Origin: an uncultured Bacteroidales bacterium
Lineage (GTDB): Bacteria; Bacteroidota; Bacteroidia; Bacteroidales; P3
Direction of reading: 5' to 3'
Length of the DNA: 64,000 nt
Assembly (NCBI GenBank): GCA_944321735.1
Contig: CALUMK010000010.1
Coordinates: 28,040 to 92,039 of the forward strand
Under the pieces are notes generated by a model. That model saw only the letters and a program-made list of their open reading frames with translations. It searched no databases and was not told the origin of the DNA. Every line of letters begins with the position of its first letter. The stretch's first letter is position 1. Both the position numbers and the translations under genes were made by a program. Of this stretch, positions 26,511 to 36,444 are shown in pieces.

Positions 26511-27536
26511 ATGCAACTTAAGGAAAAGATAGAAAGCTTATTGGATGAAGCTCGGAAAATCCGGCTCCAAACAATGGAAGAAGCAGAACAATACCGTATC
26601 CGGCTTCTGGGACGCAAAGGGGAAATGAACGACCTGTTCGAGGAATTCAAAAAGGTCGAACCCGGCTTGAAGAAAGATATTGGACAGGCTCTCAACCAAT
26701 TGAAAACAGCCGTGCAGGAAGCCATCCAGAAAGCCAAAGACGAATGCGGCGCGAAAGCCTCCGCCCAAGCGGCTTCCGAACTCGACCTCAGCCGCCCGGT
26801 CGATGAAAGAATCGGCCACCGGCATCCCCTTTCCCAGGTTCGAGAAGAGATTTTCCGCATTTTCGGCAAAATCGGTTTCGACGTTTCGGACGGCCCTGAA
26901 ATAGAGGACGACTGGCACGTGTTCACCGCATTGAACTTCTCGGCCGACCACCCTGCCCGCGACATGCAGGACACTTTCTTCATCGAACGCCAAGGCTCGC
27001 CCCAGGACGTACTGCTCAGAACCCATACCTCCTCGGTCCAAATCCGAAGCATGATGAGCCATCCGCTGCCTATCCGCACGCTTTGTCCCGGCCGGGTATA
27101 TCGCAACGAAGTGGTTTCAGCCCGTGCCCATTGCTTCTTCCACCAAATCGAAGGGCTCTATGTGGACAAGAACGTCTCCTTTGCCGACTTGCACGACACC
27201 CTGCTTTACTTTGCCCGGGAAATGTTCGGGAACGACACCAAAATCCGGCTTCGGCCCTCCTATTTCCCGTTCACCGAACCTTCAGCCGAAATGGACATCG
27301 CCTGCACGATCTGCGGAGGCAAAGGATGCCCGCTCTGCAAACACACCGGCTGGGTGGAAATCCTCGGCTGCGGCATGGTGGATCCGGCGGTCTTGGAAAA
27401 CTGCGGCATTGACCCTGGCGAATATAGCGGCTTCGCCTTTGGCGTCGGCGTGGAACGCATCGCCAACCTGCTCTACCGGGTCAACGATTTGAGATTGTTC
27501 TCGGAAAACGACCGCCGCTTCCTCTCCCAGTTCTAA
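26511..27536 (+). CDS. pheS: Phenylalanine-tRNA ligase alpha subunit
   Basis: The 341-residue catalytic subunit attaches phenylalanine to tRNA(Phe) with the beta subunit, which is not encoded in this window. The N-terminal coiled coil (1-90) contacts tRNA. HPLSQVREEIFRIFGKIGF begins the catalytic domain near 105; RTHTSSVQIRSM, CPGRVYRNE and HQIEGLYV are motif 2 elements; and GFAFGVGVERIANLLY is motif 3 near 305. The C-x2-C-x4-C-x2-C cluster in CTICGGKGCPLC near 265 resembles a zinc knuckle. No T-box or leader peptide was recognised upstream. A 10-bp hairpin follows the gene. Confidence 0.96.
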   Translation: MQLKEKIESLLDEARKIRLQTMEEAEQYRIRLLGRKGEMNDLFEEFKKVEPGLKKDIGQALNQLKTAVQEAIQKAKDECGAKASAQAASELDLSRPVDERIGHRHPLSQVREEIFRIFGKIGFDVSDGPEIEDDWHVFTALNFSADHPARDMQDTFFIERQGSPQDVLLRTHTSSVQIRSMMSHPLPIRTLCPGRVYRNEVVSARAHCFFHQIEGLYVDKNVSFADLHDTLLYFAREMFGNDTKIRLRPSYFPFTEPSAEMDIACTICGGKGCPLCKHTGWVEILGCGMVDPAVLENCGIDPGEYSGFAFGVGVERIANLLYRVNDLRLFSENDRRFLSQF

Positions 27537-27548
27537 ACAGGCATGCAA

Positions 27549-27578
27549 TCAGCGGTGGCGAACCATCCCCACCGCTGA
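27549..27578 (+). terminator. Hairpin after pheS (weak terminator candidate)
   Basis: TCAGCGGTGG (27549-27558) and CCACCGCTGA (27569-27578) form a perfect 10-bp stem with a 10-base loop. No T tract follows, so it may only pause transcription or protect the 3' end. Confidence 0.4.
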
Positions 27579-27639
27579 AGCATCTTCACATTTGCCACCG
27601 ATTCCCTTACAAGTCGTCACCGCAAAGCAGCAACTCAAG

Positions 27640-28659
27640 ATGAACCGAAGGATTTTCCATACATTGTCCGCCTTGCTCCTGATTTCAAGCCTCTGCCTTT
27701 CAGGCTGCCAAAACAAGAATAGCCAAAGAAAGCCGGCATCCCCGGCCATGACAGAAAACACAAGGCCGACCCCAAAGGCACCGGTCTGCCATGCCGACTC
27801 GGCCTACCGTTTCGCCGCCGAGCAAGTGGCTTTCGGCCCCCGTATTCCCAATTCGGAAGCGCAAAGGCAATGCGCCCGGTACCTGCACGAAAAACTATCT
27901 TCCTACGGCGCTGACGTACAGACACAAAAATTCCAGGCCCGCCGTTGGGACGGGCAAATGTTGGACGGATACAACATCATCGCCTCCTTCAACCCGGACA
28001 AAACCCAGCGGATCCTGCTCTGCGCCCATTGGGATTCCCGTCCTTATGCCGACCACGACCCCGACCCCCAAGCCCGCCGGGATGCCATCGATGGTGCCAA
28101 TGACGGCGCCAGTGGAACCGCCGTGCTCTTGGAAGTGGCCAGAGTAATGCGGCAGGCACTGCCCGAAGTCGGCGTGGACATCATCCTTTTCGACTTGGAA
28201 GACTCCGGCAAACCGGAATGGGAAGCCAACCAATACGGAGACGAATTCACATGGGCCCTGGGATCCCAATACTGGGCTAACAACCCCCATATCCCCGGAT
28301 ACAACGCACTCTACGGTATCCTTCTCGACATGGTAGGAACGCCTCGTCCTTGCTTTGCGATGGAAGCCACCTCGATGTACTACGCCCCCGACATCATGGC
28401 CAAAGTCTGGAACACAGCAGCCAAACTTGGCTACAGCCACGCCTTCCAAAGCCGCGAAGCCGGAGCCATCATCGACGACCATCTGTTCATCAACGACATA
28501 CTGGGAATCCCCACGATTGATATCATCCACTATGAAATGCAGAGCGGATCGGGATTCTTCCCCCATTGGCACACGAAACAGGACAATATGGACAATATCT
28601 CGGCAGAAACGCTCAAAATGGTAGGAGACGTGGTCCTGGCCGTAGTCTATGGAGAATGA
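27640..28659 (+). CDS. M28 family zinc lipoprotein, glutaminyl-peptide cyclotransferase-like
   Basis: The 339-residue lipoprotein has a signal peptide ending LSLCLSGC (Cys23). The M28 fold carries the zinc ligands of bacterial glutaminyl cyclases: His130 in CAHWDSRP, Asp155 in DGANDGASG, Glu in FDLEDSGK near 187, and the final His in WHTKQDNMD near residue 310. Such enzymes cyclise N-terminal glutamine to pyroglutamate on exported proteins, a modification frequent in Bacteroidetes after signal peptidase I cleavage before Gln. An aminopeptidase role cannot be excluded. The ATG at 27640 starts the signal peptide; upstream in-frame codons include the pheS hairpin. Confidence 0.88.
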   Translation: MNRRIFHTLSALLLISSLCLSGCQNKNSQRKPASPAMTENTRPTPKAPVCHADSAYRFAAEQVAFGPRIPNSEAQRQCARYLHEKLSSYGADVQTQKFQARRWDGQMLDGYNIIASFNPDKTQRILLCAHWDSRPYADHDPDPQARRDAIDGANDGASGTAVLLEVARVMRQALPEVGVDIILFDLEDSGKPEWEANQYGDEFTWALGSQYWANNPHIPGYNALYGILLDMVGTPRPCFAMEATSMYYAPDIMAKVWNTAAKLGYSHAFQSREAGAIIDDHLFINDILGIPTIDIIHYEMQSGSGFFPHWHTKQDNMDNISAETLKMVGDVVLAVVYGE

Positions 28660-28692
28660 ACCTTCGGCATCGGCCGATAAAAACACAAAGAA

Positions 28693-30189
28693 ATGCAACT
28701 GAAGAGTTTGGCAAAACAGACAGTGATTTACGGGATTCCCTCCATCGTGGGGCGTTTCCTCAATTACCTGCTGGTGCCGCTCTATACGTACACCTTCGCG
28801 CCCGACCAGTACGGAATCGTCATCGAACTCTATGCCTATGTGGCCTTGCTGCTTGTCCTGCTCACCTACGGCATGGAGACCACGTTCTTCCGCTTCATGC
28901 AGAAATACAAGGAAGACCCAAGCGTCTATAGCACCTCCGTCTGGTCGCTGGCTGCCACCACTTCGCTATTCCTCGCCTTGGTCATCGGCTTCCACGACCA
29001 GATCGGGCAAGCCTTGGGGTATCCCGATGCCGGGCAATACATCACTTGGTTCGGCATTATCCTATCGGCCGATGTGATGTCGGCCATCCCTTTCTGCCTG
29101 CTCCGGGAACAGAACAAGGCAGGCCGTTTCGCGCTGCTCAAATCGCTCAATATCGCGCTCAACATCGCGCTCAACCTATTCTTCATCGTCTATTGCCCGC
29201 ACAGGATTGAATCCAACCCGGACAGCTGGCTGCAACACATCTACGACCCAGGCATGGGCGTGGGATATATCTTCATATCGAACCTGATTGCCAGCCTGTT
29301 CACCTTTGCCTGCCTGTTGCCGCAATGGCTGCAGCTGCGTTTCAGGTTCCGGTGGGGTCTGTGGAAAGAAATGATGATTTACAGCCTCCCCATCATGATA
29401 TGGGGCTTGGCCGGCATCATCAACGGCACGTTCGACCGTATCCTGCTCAAATACCTGAGTCCCGACCCGGCCACAGCAATGAGCCAAGTGGGAATCTACG
29501 GAGCCTGCTACAAGTTGTCCATCATCATGACCCTCTTCGTGCAGGCGTTCCGGTTTGCCGCCGAACCTTTCTTCTTCAAGCAAATGGACCAGAAAGACGC
29601 GCCGCGGACATACGCCCAGGTGATGCGTTATTTCGTGATAGCATGCTCGTTCATCTACCTGATTTGCGTGCTGTTCCTGCCGCAGCTGATGTACTTCGTG
29701 GGGCCTGAATACCGGGAAGGCGCCGATGTCGTGCCCATACTTCTGATGGCCAACTTCTTCTTAGGCGTTTTCTTTAACCTCTCGGTCTGGTACAAGGTCA
29801 GCGACAAGACCCGGATCGGGATGTATATCTCGCTTATCGGAGCTGCCATCACGCTGGGGATGAACTTCGCTCTGATTCCGCATTTCGGCTATCACGGTGC
29901 AGCTTGGACAGTATTCACCTGTTATGCCGTGCTATGCATTATCTCGTATATTTGGGGGCAGAAATGCTATCCGGTCCCTTACCCGCTTGGCAGGATGCTG
30001 ATTTACACCGCGATTCCTGTCCTTCTGGGCTGGCTCGGCCGGACTTTTGCATGGAACAGCCTCGCTGCCCAGCTGCTATTCGGCGCAACTGGCCTGATTG
30101 CCTTCACGCTATTCGTCGGCAAGATGGAACCCGAACTTCCTTCCACCCTCAAAGGAATAGTCCACAGCATCCGGCGAAGCAAGAAATAG
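28693..30189 (+). CDS. Polysaccharide flippase (MOP superfamily, Wzx-like)
   Basis: The 498-residue inner-membrane protein has about fourteen hydrophobic segments and begins with the amphipathic start and first helix typical of the polysaccharide transport family (SLAKQTVIYGIPSIVGRFLN, then PLYTYTFAPDQYG). These proteins flip lipid-linked glycans across the membrane. It opens a run shared by many Bacteroidetes genomes: flippase, dut, sugar nucleotidyltransferase, TPR protein, DUF4292 lipoprotein, EnvC-like protein. That linkage suggests a core envelope function, not a strain-specific capsule locus. Confidence 0.9.
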   Translation: MQLKSLAKQTVIYGIPSIVGRFLNYLLVPLYTYTFAPDQYGIVIELYAYVALLLVLLTYGMETTFFRFMQKYKEDPSVYSTSVWSLAATTSLFLALVIGFHDQIGQALGYPDAGQYITWFGIILSADVMSAIPFCLLREQNKAGRFALLKSLNIALNIALNLFFIVYCPHRIESNPDSWLQHIYDPGMGVGYIFISNLIASLFTFACLLPQWLQLRFRFRWGLWKEMMIYSLPIMIWGLAGIINGTFDRILLKYLSPDPATAMSQVGIYGACYKLSIIMTLFVQAFRFAAEPFFFKQMDQKDAPRTYAQVMRYFVIACSFIYLICVLFLPQLMYFVGPEYREGADVVPILLMANFFLGVFFNLSVWYKVSDKTRIGMYISLIGAAITLGMNFALIPHFGYHGAAWTVFTCYAVLCIISYIWGQKCYPVPYPLGRMLIYTAIPVLLGWLGRTFAWNSLAAQLLFGATGLIAFTLFVGKMEPELPSTLKGIVHSIRRSKK

Positions 30190-30252
30190 AAGCGAGTCCG
30201 ACTGCAAGCCCCTGCGAACAACACGCATTACCAAAGCCGAAAAACAATAGTC

Positions 30253-30705
30253 ATGGAAGCAAAAAAAACGATACAAGTCAAAATCGTAAACCGTTCCGGG
30301 AACGCGCTCCCGTCCTATGCCACGCCGGCATCGGCCGGGATGGATTTGCGGGCCAACATCCAAGAGCCCGTGATCCTCAAAGCCCGCGGACGAATCATTG
30401 TCCCGACCGGCCTGTTCATTGAGCTGCCAGTCGGATTCGAGGCTCAGATCCGCCCCCGCAGCGGGCTGGCCGCCAAGAACGGCATCACCGTGCTCAACTC
30501 TCCTGGAACCATCGACGCCGACTACCGGGGCGAGATAAAAATCATCCTGGTCAACCTCTCCGATGAGGATTTCTGCATCCGGAACGGAGACCGGATCGCC
30601 CAAATGGTAGTGGCCCGGCACGAATGCGTGGAATGGATCCCTACAGAAAACTTGAGCGATTCCGAACGGGGCGATGGCGGCTTCGGGCATACAGGGAAAC
30701 AATAA
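30253..30705 (+). CDS. dut: Deoxyuridine 5'-triphosphate nucleotidohydrolase (dUTPase)
   Basis: The 150-residue trimeric enzyme hydrolyses dUTP to dUMP and pyrophosphate, keeping uracil out of DNA and supplying dUMP for thymidylate synthesis. All five motifs are present: SAGMDLRAN (1), [12 protein letters not shown] (2), [11 protein letters not shown] (3), RIAQMVV (4) and the glycine-rich [10 protein letters not shown] (5) at the C-terminus. In motif 5 the usual RG-x-GGFGSTG Ser is replaced by His. It lies in the envelope gene run, 63 bp after the flippase. Confidence 0.96.
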   Translation: MEAKKTIQVKIVNRSGNALPSYATPASAGMDLRANIQEPVILKARGRIIVPTGLFIELPVGFEAQIRPRSGLAAKNGITVLNSPGTIDADYRGEIKIILVNLSDEDFCIRNGDRIAQMVVARHECVEWIPTENLSDSERGDGGFGHTGKQ

Positions 30706-30789
30706 AGCCCTCGGACTGACCCTGAAAAAAAACAGAAACACAATACGATCCGGGCGTGCGACGAACCGCCCTCAAAAAAAAGATACAAG

Positions 30790-31788
30790 ATGAAAATTAT
30801 CATACCTATGGCCGGTATGGGGAAACGGATGCGTCCCCACACCCTGACTACCCCGAAACCCTTGATTCACTTGGCTGGAAAACCCATCGTGGAACACTTG
30901 ATTAATGAAATCGCGCTGGCTGTCAAAGAGCCGGTGGACGAAATCGCTTTCATCATCGGTAATTTCGGGGAAGCGACGGAAAACGCGCTGAAAGCCTCCG
31001 CTGCCAAAATCGGAGCCAAGGGCAGCATCTACCATCAAGAAGAAGCCTTGGGTACCGCCCACGCCATCCTCTGCGCGGCCGATTCGCTGCAAGGGCCGGT
31101 CGTGGTAGCCTTTGCCGACACGCTTTTCTTCTGCCACAACAAACTCAATTTGGACAAAGATTCCATCATCTGGACAAAAAAAGTACCCGACCCCAGCGCT
31201 TTCGGCGTGGTATTGACCGACCCATACAACCGGATTACCGGTTTCGTAGAGAAACCCAAGACACCAGTCTCGAACCAGGCCATCATCGGAATCTATTTCT
31301 TCAAGGACGGGGAAAACCTGAAAAGGGAACTCCAATACCTGATCGACCACGACATCAGGAAAGGCGGGGAATACCAACTGACCGACGCGCTGCAGAACAT
31401 GATGGAAAAAGGCTTGAAGTTCTACAGCGAACCTGTCGATGAATGGCTGGACTGCGGCAACAAGGATGCCACTGTAGCCACGCATACCAGCGTGCTCCAG
31501 CACATCGGGCATTATGTGGACCCCAAAGCCAAGGTGGAAGAGTCCATCATCATCCCGCCCTGTTTCATCGCAGCCGACACCGAAATCCGGCAATCGGTCA
31601 TAGGCCCGTTCGTTTCAGTCGAATCGGGCAGCCGGATTCAACATGCCGTGCTTTCCGAAACGATTATCCAAAAGAAATCCGAAGTCGAGAACATGGTCCT
31701 GACCAAATCGATGATCGGGAACGAAGCCTATATCAGCACGAAGGTGACATCGGTGAACCTGGGAGACTTTTCCCGATTCGAATCCTAA
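30790..31788 (+). CDS. Sugar-1-phosphate nucleotidyltransferase
   Basis: This 332-residue cytoplasmic enzyme would activate a sugar phosphate to an NDP-sugar. The N-terminus IIPMAGMGKRMRPHTLTTPKPL is the nucleotide-binding signature of glucose-1-phosphate thymidylyl- and uridylyl-transferases. EEALGTAHAILCA and FADTLFF continue the active site. After about residue 240, a left-handed beta-helix-like tail is visible (VEESIIIPPCFIAADTEIRQSVIGPFVSVESGSRI). The NDP and sugar cannot be fixed from sequence. It probably feeds precursors for the envelope glycans handled by the flippase upstream. Confidence 0.88.
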   Translation: MKIIIPMAGMGKRMRPHTLTTPKPLIHLAGKPIVEHLINEIALAVKEPVDEIAFIIGNFGEATENALKASAAKIGAKGSIYHQEEALGTAHAILCAADSLQGPVVVAFADTLFFCHNKLNLDKDSIIWTKKVPDPSAFGVVLTDPYNRITGFVEKPKTPVSNQAIIGIYFFKDGENLKRELQYLIDHDIRKGGEYQLTDALQNMMEKGLKFYSEPVDEWLDCGNKDATVATHTSVLQHIGHYVDPKAKVEESIIIPPCFIAADTEIRQSVIGPFVSVESGSRIQHAVLSETIIQKKSEVENMVLTKSMIGNEAYISTKVTSVNLGDFSRFES

Positions 31789-31896
31789 GAGTGAATATCC
31801 GAACGAATAATCCGGCCTGGACGAACTCGAGTCACCGCAAAGAGGATGCCATGCCGGATTCAAGACCTACGGGGTCACCCAAAAACAACATAAACT

Positions 31897-33702
31897 ATGC
31901 CTTTATTTTCTTTGGGAAAGAAAATTTTATACCGGATGGCGGTAGCCCTTGCCGCAGGATTCTGGTGCCTGTCTGCCTGCCAAGCGTCCGCAACAACGGA
32001 TTCCACCCGCCTTGGCTCTGCTCCCAGGCAAAGCGCCAGTACCATTCCAACCCTCTACAACGAGCAGGATCGAATCAATGATTCTATTTTCCTCTCGGCC
32101 ACATCGCTTTTCCTGACGGACAAGACGGAAGAAGCAATGAAGGCATACCTGCATTTGCTCGAACAAAATCCGGAAAATGCAACGGCCGCCTTCCAAATTG
32201 CCAATATCCTAGCGGCCCGAAAAAACTTTACCGACGCCTTGGCCTATGCGGAACAAGCCTGCAAGCTGGATGCGCAAAATGAGTGGTTCCAGTTGCTGCT
32301 GGCGCAGCTATACAAGACGAACAGGCAATTCAACAAGGCGGCGCCCATCTTCGCCAAGCTCTACGAAATGCGACCTGACAAATTGGACTACGCTTACGAA
32401 CAGGCCAATATGTACATCCTTTCCGGCGACTTCCTTTCTGCCATCTCCGTTTACAATGCCCTGCAAGAACGGTTAGGCTACACAGACACTTGGAGCATGC
32501 AGAAATACAAAATTTACCTCGGGCTGAACGACACGGAATCGGCTCGTCGTGAGATAGAAGAAATCAGCAATGCCATTCCCGGGCAAGCCAAATACCTGGA
32601 AATGCTGGCTCAGATGTGCATGAAGGAAAAAGACTACAAACAGGCTTATGTTTACTTAAAAAAAGTCCTGGAAATCAAGCCTGACGACCCTTACATCCAC
32701 GTCTCCCTAGTGGACTATTACCGCAACACGGGAAATTTCAAGCAAGCTTTTGCCTCTTTGGAAAAAGCCATCCAGAACCCGCGCTTGGACTTCAAGACCA
32801 AACAATCCCTCTTACGGGCATATTACACAGGGAAAGACGAACTCAAACCTGAAGGGGATCTTCTCAAACAGACCGGGACACTGTTCCGCCTGCTCACCGA
32901 AACGCATCCCAACGAAGCCGAAGGATACTTTGATTATGCCCGTTTCCAACTCATGCAGGAACAGCCGCGACACGCCATTGCGCTATTAGAAAAAGCCATC
33001 AGCATAGATTCGAATGCAACGGGAAGCTGGGAATTGCTCCTATTGGCCTCAAACCAAATAGGAGACACCGCACGGATGATACGGGCCGGCATACACGCGG
33101 CAAAACTCTTCCCTGAACAAACTTTTCCATTCATGTACCTGGCCATTGCCTCCTTTTTAGAGAACCATACCGAAAACGCTATCCAGTATGCAACAATCTG
33201 CCTGCAAAGAAACCGCAGGCACAATGCCTTCGTCGAGAAAATCGCTCTGCAAATCCTAGGAGATGCATATTTTGAAGTGGACAAGCTGCAAGAAAGCCTG
33301 GAAGCCTATCAAACTTTATTCCTATTGGATCCCGACGATCCCTATATCCGGAATAATTACGCTTATTACTTGGCATTGAGTGGAAATGATCTGTCTTTTG
33401 CCGAAAACATAGCCTCGCAACTCTGCAAAAACGACCCCAAAAACGCCACTTTCCTAGACACTTATGCCTGGGTACTCTATAAATTAGGAAAATACGAAAA
33501 AGCTTTGGATTATATCAAAGCCGCGCACAAATACGATGCCGGGAATGACAGTGTCATACTGGATCACTATGGCGATATTCTTTTCCAATTGGGCAAAAAG
33601 AAAGAAGCCGTAGAATTCTGGAAAAAAGCCTTGCAAAAAGATCCCGGGAATACGCGATTGCAACAAAAAATAAAACAGGAGAATCCGACATGGAACAGAT
33701 AA
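31897..33702 (+). CDS. TPR-repeat lipoprotein
   Basis: The 601-residue protein is made almost entirely of tetratricopeptide repeats. The signal peptide ends in WCLSAC, so it is probably a lipoprotein. Repeats begin near residue 60 (TEEAMKAYLHLLEQNPENATAAFQIA...) and run to the end (KKEAVEFWKKALQKDPGN...). TPR arrays act as protein-docking scaffolds. It overlaps the following DUF4292 gene by 13 bp, so the two are translationally coupled. A role in envelope assembly is inferred from this company. Confidence 0.88.
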   Translation: MPLFSLGKKILYRMAVALAAGFWCLSACQASATTDSTRLGSAPRQSASTIPTLYNEQDRINDSIFLSATSLFLTDKTEEAMKAYLHLLEQNPENATAAFQIANILAARKNFTDALAYAEQACKLDAQNEWFQLLLAQLYKTNRQFNKAAPIFAKLYEMRPDKLDYAYEQANMYILSGDFLSAISVYNALQERLGYTDTWSMQKYKIYLGLNDTESARREIEEISNAIPGQAKYLEMLAQMCMKEKDYKQAYVYLKKVLEIKPDDPYIHVSLVDYYRNTGNFKQAFASLEKAIQNPRLDFKTKQSLLRAYYTGKDELKPEGDLLKQTGTLFRLLTETHPNEAEGYFDYARFQLMQEQPRHAIALLEKAISIDSNATGSWELLLLASNQIGDTARMIRAGIHAAKLFPEQTFPFMYLAIASFLENHTENAIQYATICLQRNRRHNAFVEKIALQILGDAYFEVDKLQESLEAYQTLFLLDPDDPYIRNNYAYYLALSGNDLSFAENIASQLCKNDPKNATFLDTYAWVLYKLGKYEKALDYIKAAHKYDAGNDSVILDHYGDILFQLGKKKEAVEFWKKALQKDPGNTRLQQKIKQENPTWNR

Positions 33703-34571
33703 AGGAACCTGCAATGCATAGCAGAGGGACAAAAATCCTCGGCCTGTGCTTCAGCCTGTGTGTCACGCTTGTGGTATCGGTATCCTGCCGTTCCGACCGT
33801 TCGGATACCGGATGGATGAATCAAAGCTTTGACTTTGCATCCGAAATCCCAGCCACAACCCGCGACTCGGCAACTTATATCATGCAACAAAGCCTGCAAC
33901 ATAATTCAAAGTTCCAGACTTTCGCTTCCAACATAGAAGCAAAAATGAAAGTAGGCGCTTTCAAAATCGGGATGGGCGGACAAGTGAGGATTGCCGAAGA
34001 TTCCGTGTTATGGGCAATCGTCCACAAGATGGGAATGGAGTTGGTCAGACTGAAACTCACGCCCGACAGCCTGTTCATGTGCAGCAAGGTCGCGAATATG
34101 GCAGCCATCTATACCGACAGACAAAACCATGAGATGATGGCAGGCTTTTACCGGATTTGCCAAAACCTGTTAATGCGCCAAATGGACACCTCCTTGTTCC
34201 AGAACCCGGCCAGCCTGGTCTTGAACAAAAACAAAGCCTGGGAAATCAAGGGACTTTCGGACGACAGCGTAGCTTGGACCACTTGGATTGATGCCCGTTC
34301 ATTCAAAATCCTGCAATTCGACGTGGCGCTACAGGATGAAGGCTCGGAAATGCAGGCCTCATTCAAGTATCTTGCAGACAACCTGATGGATATCCGGCTC
34401 GCCCAGGACAGAAAGGAACTGATCCGCGTGGAAATCGGCTATGCCAATCCGCAATGGAACATACCCCTGTCGTTTCCTTTCCAGATTCCAGCTTCCATTC
34501 CGGTCTCTGTCAACCACGGATTGATAAAGAGCATGCAAAAGGTTGAAAACGAATTCATACGACCCGAATAA
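33690..34571 (+). CDS. DUF4292 family lipoprotein
   Basis: The 293-residue lipoprotein has its lipobox cysteine in VVSVSC near residue 33. The mature part contains FQTFASNIEAKMKVGAFKIGMGGQVRIAEDSVLWA, a LolA/LolB-like beta-barrel pattern common to DUF4292, and ends VEIGYANPQWNIPLSFPFQIP. Because of the similarity to lipoprotein-carrier folds, a role in lipid or lipoprotein handling in the periplasm is possible but unproven. The ATG at 33690 overlaps the previous gene; the ATG at 33714 is an alternative. Confidence 0.82.
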   Translation: MEQIKEPAMHSRGTKILGLCFSLCVTLVVSVSCRSDRSDTGWMNQSFDFASEIPATTRDSATYIMQQSLQHNSKFQTFASNIEAKMKVGAFKIGMGGQVRIAEDSVLWAIVHKMGMELVRLKLTPDSLFMCSKVANMAAIYTDRQNHEMMAGFYRICQNLLMRQMDTSLFQNPASLVLNKNKAWEIKGLSDDSVAWTTWIDARSFKILQFDVALQDEGSEMQASFKYLADNLMDIRLAQDRKELIRVEIGYANPQWNIPLSFPFQIPASIPVSVNHGLIKSMQKVENEFIRPE

Positions 34572-34585
34572 CCGCATTAACATAC

Positions 34586-35827
34586 ATGACAATGAGCCAC
34601 TTGTATAAAAAAAGGTTATTTCTTCCAGCAATCCTGCTGATGGCTGTCGTGCTGCTGACAAACTCGGCCATGGGACAAGACAGAAAAACGCTGGAAGCCA
34701 ACAAGAAAAAACTCGAACAGGAAATAGCCCAAACAGAAAAACAATTGGATCAGACCCGCAACCGCCGCAAAAACACGGTGGCCGAATTGCAATTGGTCAA
34801 CAGCAATATCAGCAAACGGGAAGAACTCATCAGCGGATTGAACAAGGAAGTGAACCTGACCAACCGGGAAATCAACAATCTGAGTTCCAAAATCACACGC
34901 CTGAGCAACGATATCGAGACGCTCAAAGAGGAATACGCAGAGATGATTGTGGCATCGCAACGGCATCGCAACCAATATTCCTTGCTGATGTTCATTTTCG
35001 CCTCCCAGGATTTCAACCAGGCATGGAGAAGGCTGCGATACATTGGCCAATACAATGACTACTTGAAAAAGCAGGTAGCCTTGATCAAGGAAAAACAAGT
35101 GGTATTGCGCGACAGCAAGGAAAAATTGGAAGAAGAAAGGGAATCGAAGAAAGAGCTTGTCCGCGAGCAACAGACGGCCAAGCAGAAACTTGAAAAAGAG
35201 AAACAAAACAAGAACCGGCTCGTTTCCCAGCTCAAATCCAAGGAAAACAAGCTGCGCAAACAGATGAAAGATCAGCAAAAGAAAGTCAACCAGCTCAATG
35301 CGCAGATCCAGAAAATCATCGAAGAGGAAATCAGACGTTCGCAAGAAGAGGCGCGCAAGAAAGGAGAAACCAGCAGCGGGAACACCTACGCGCTGACCCC
35401 GGAAGAAAAGACGCTATCCTCGAATTTCGAGAGCAACAAGGGGAAACTGCCCTGGCCATTGGAAAGAGGCGTGATTTCGGGCAAGTTCGGAACCCATCCG
35501 CACCCGGTCATCAGCAGCGTGACGGTGACCAACAACGGCATCGACATCCTGACCGACAAGAACGCTCCTGTCCGGGCCGTCTTCTCAGGCGAAGTCTGCA
35601 ACGTAGGTTCGGTCTATGGCTTGAAATTCGTCATGATCCGCCACGGGGCATACGTGACGGTCTATGCCAATCTGGATCAAGTCTATGTGAAGGAAGGAGA
35701 CAAAGTGGACACCAAGGAAAAGATCGGCCGGGTCTATTACGATGCCGAGGAAGGCAAGTCGGAATTGCAGTTCCAGGTGTGGAAGAGCACGGCCAAGCAA
35801 AACCCGGAATACTGGATTGCCAAATGA
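34586..35827 (+). CDS. EnvC-like murein hydrolase activator (degenerate LytM domain)
   Basis: The 413-residue exported protein has a signal peptide ending SAMGQ, a long coiled coil (about residues 33-265, dense in Lys, Glu and Gln), and a C-terminal LytM/M23 domain from about 290. The M23 zinc sites are degenerate: the expected His before GIDI is Asn (TNNGIDI), and the HxH near the end reads VYANL. It is thus likely a non-catalytic activator of amidases during cell separation, like EnvC, and not a peptidase. The coiled coil would contact the division machinery. It is the last gene of the conserved flippase-to-EnvC run. Confidence 0.88.
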   Translation: MTMSHLYKKRLFLPAILLMAVVLLTNSAMGQDRKTLEANKKKLEQEIAQTEKQLDQTRNRRKNTVAELQLVNSNISKREELISGLNKEVNLTNREINNLSSKITRLSNDIETLKEEYAEMIVASQRHRNQYSLLMFIFASQDFNQAWRRLRYIGQYNDYLKKQVALIKEKQVVLRDSKEKLEEERESKKELVREQQTAKQKLEKEKQNKNRLVSQLKSKENKLRKQMKDQQKKVNQLNAQIQKIIEEEIRRSQEEARKKGETSSGNTYALTPEEKTLSSNFESNKGKLPWPLERGVISGKFGTHPHPVISSVTVTNNGIDILTDKNAPVRAVFSGEVCNVGSVYGLKFVMIRHGAYVTVYANLDQVYVKEGDKVDTKEKIGRVYYDAEEGKSELQFQVWKSTAKQNPEYWIAK

Positions 35828-35877
35828 CGAGGCGTTTTAGCCGGCAATCTGCGGTAGGAAGCCTAAAAAGAAAGAAT

Positions 35878-36444
35878 ATGAGAATCTGTGTTTATTGCGC
35901 CTCCTCGATGGGCAACAACGAGGTCTTCGCCCAAGCAGCCCGGGACTTAGGGCAATGGATCGGCCAAAACGGCCACAGTCTGGTTTACGGGGGTGCCTGT
36001 TGCGGCACGATGGGCGTATTGGCCGATGCCGCCTTGCAGTCCGGAGCTTACGTACATGGAATCATACCTCGTTTCTTTGAGCATTACAGTTTCGAAGTGG
36101 TACACAAAAACCTGTCGGGAATCACCCTGGTCGACGACATGGCCGAAAGGAAGAAGCTCCTTGTCAAAGAAGCGCATGTATTTGTCGTCCTGCCGGGTTC
36201 TTACGGAACGATGGACGAACTGTTCGAGACCTTGGCCCTATGCCAGCTCAAACAAATCGAAAAGCCTGTTTTTCTACTCAATATCAATGGATTCTACAAT
36301 CCGTTACTTGCTCAGTTGGACCAAATGCAGGAATGCGGTTTCCTGAAGAGCAGCAACAGAGCCTTGCTCTCGGTGGCAGACAACCTGGCATCCATGACGC
36401 AAGCCATCAGCGAATATTCGCAACAACACCCAAAACTACTGTAA
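35878..36444 (+). CDS. LOG family protein (TIGR00730, nucleotide-sugar cleaving)
   Basis: The 188-residue Rossmann-fold protein starts MRICVYCASSMG and has VYGGACCGTMGVLADAAL and the family motif LPGSYGTMDELFE, where Ser replaces the second Gly of the usual PGGxGT. LOG proteins cleave the bond between base and ribose 5-phosphate in AMP-like nucleotides. Many bacterial members are annotated as cytokinin-producing or as AMP nucleosidase-like housekeeping enzymes. The ATG at 35878 gives the conserved N-terminus and is preceded by AAAGAA. The next gene starts on the base after its stop, indicating co-translation. Confidence 0.9.
   Translation: MRICVYCASSMGNNEVFAQAARDLGQWIGQNGHSLVYGGACCGTMGVLADAALQSGAYVHGIIPRFFEHYSFEVVHKNLSGITLVDDMAERKKLLVKEAHVFVVLPGSYGTMDELFETLALCQLKQIEKPVFLLNINGFYNPLLAQLDQMQECGFLKSSNRALLSVADNLASMTQAISEYSQQHPKLL

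Noticed and set aside
34586-35827. Active M23 endopeptidase
   Set aside because: Key zinc ligands (His before GIDI and the HxH pair) are replaced, so an activator role is more likely.
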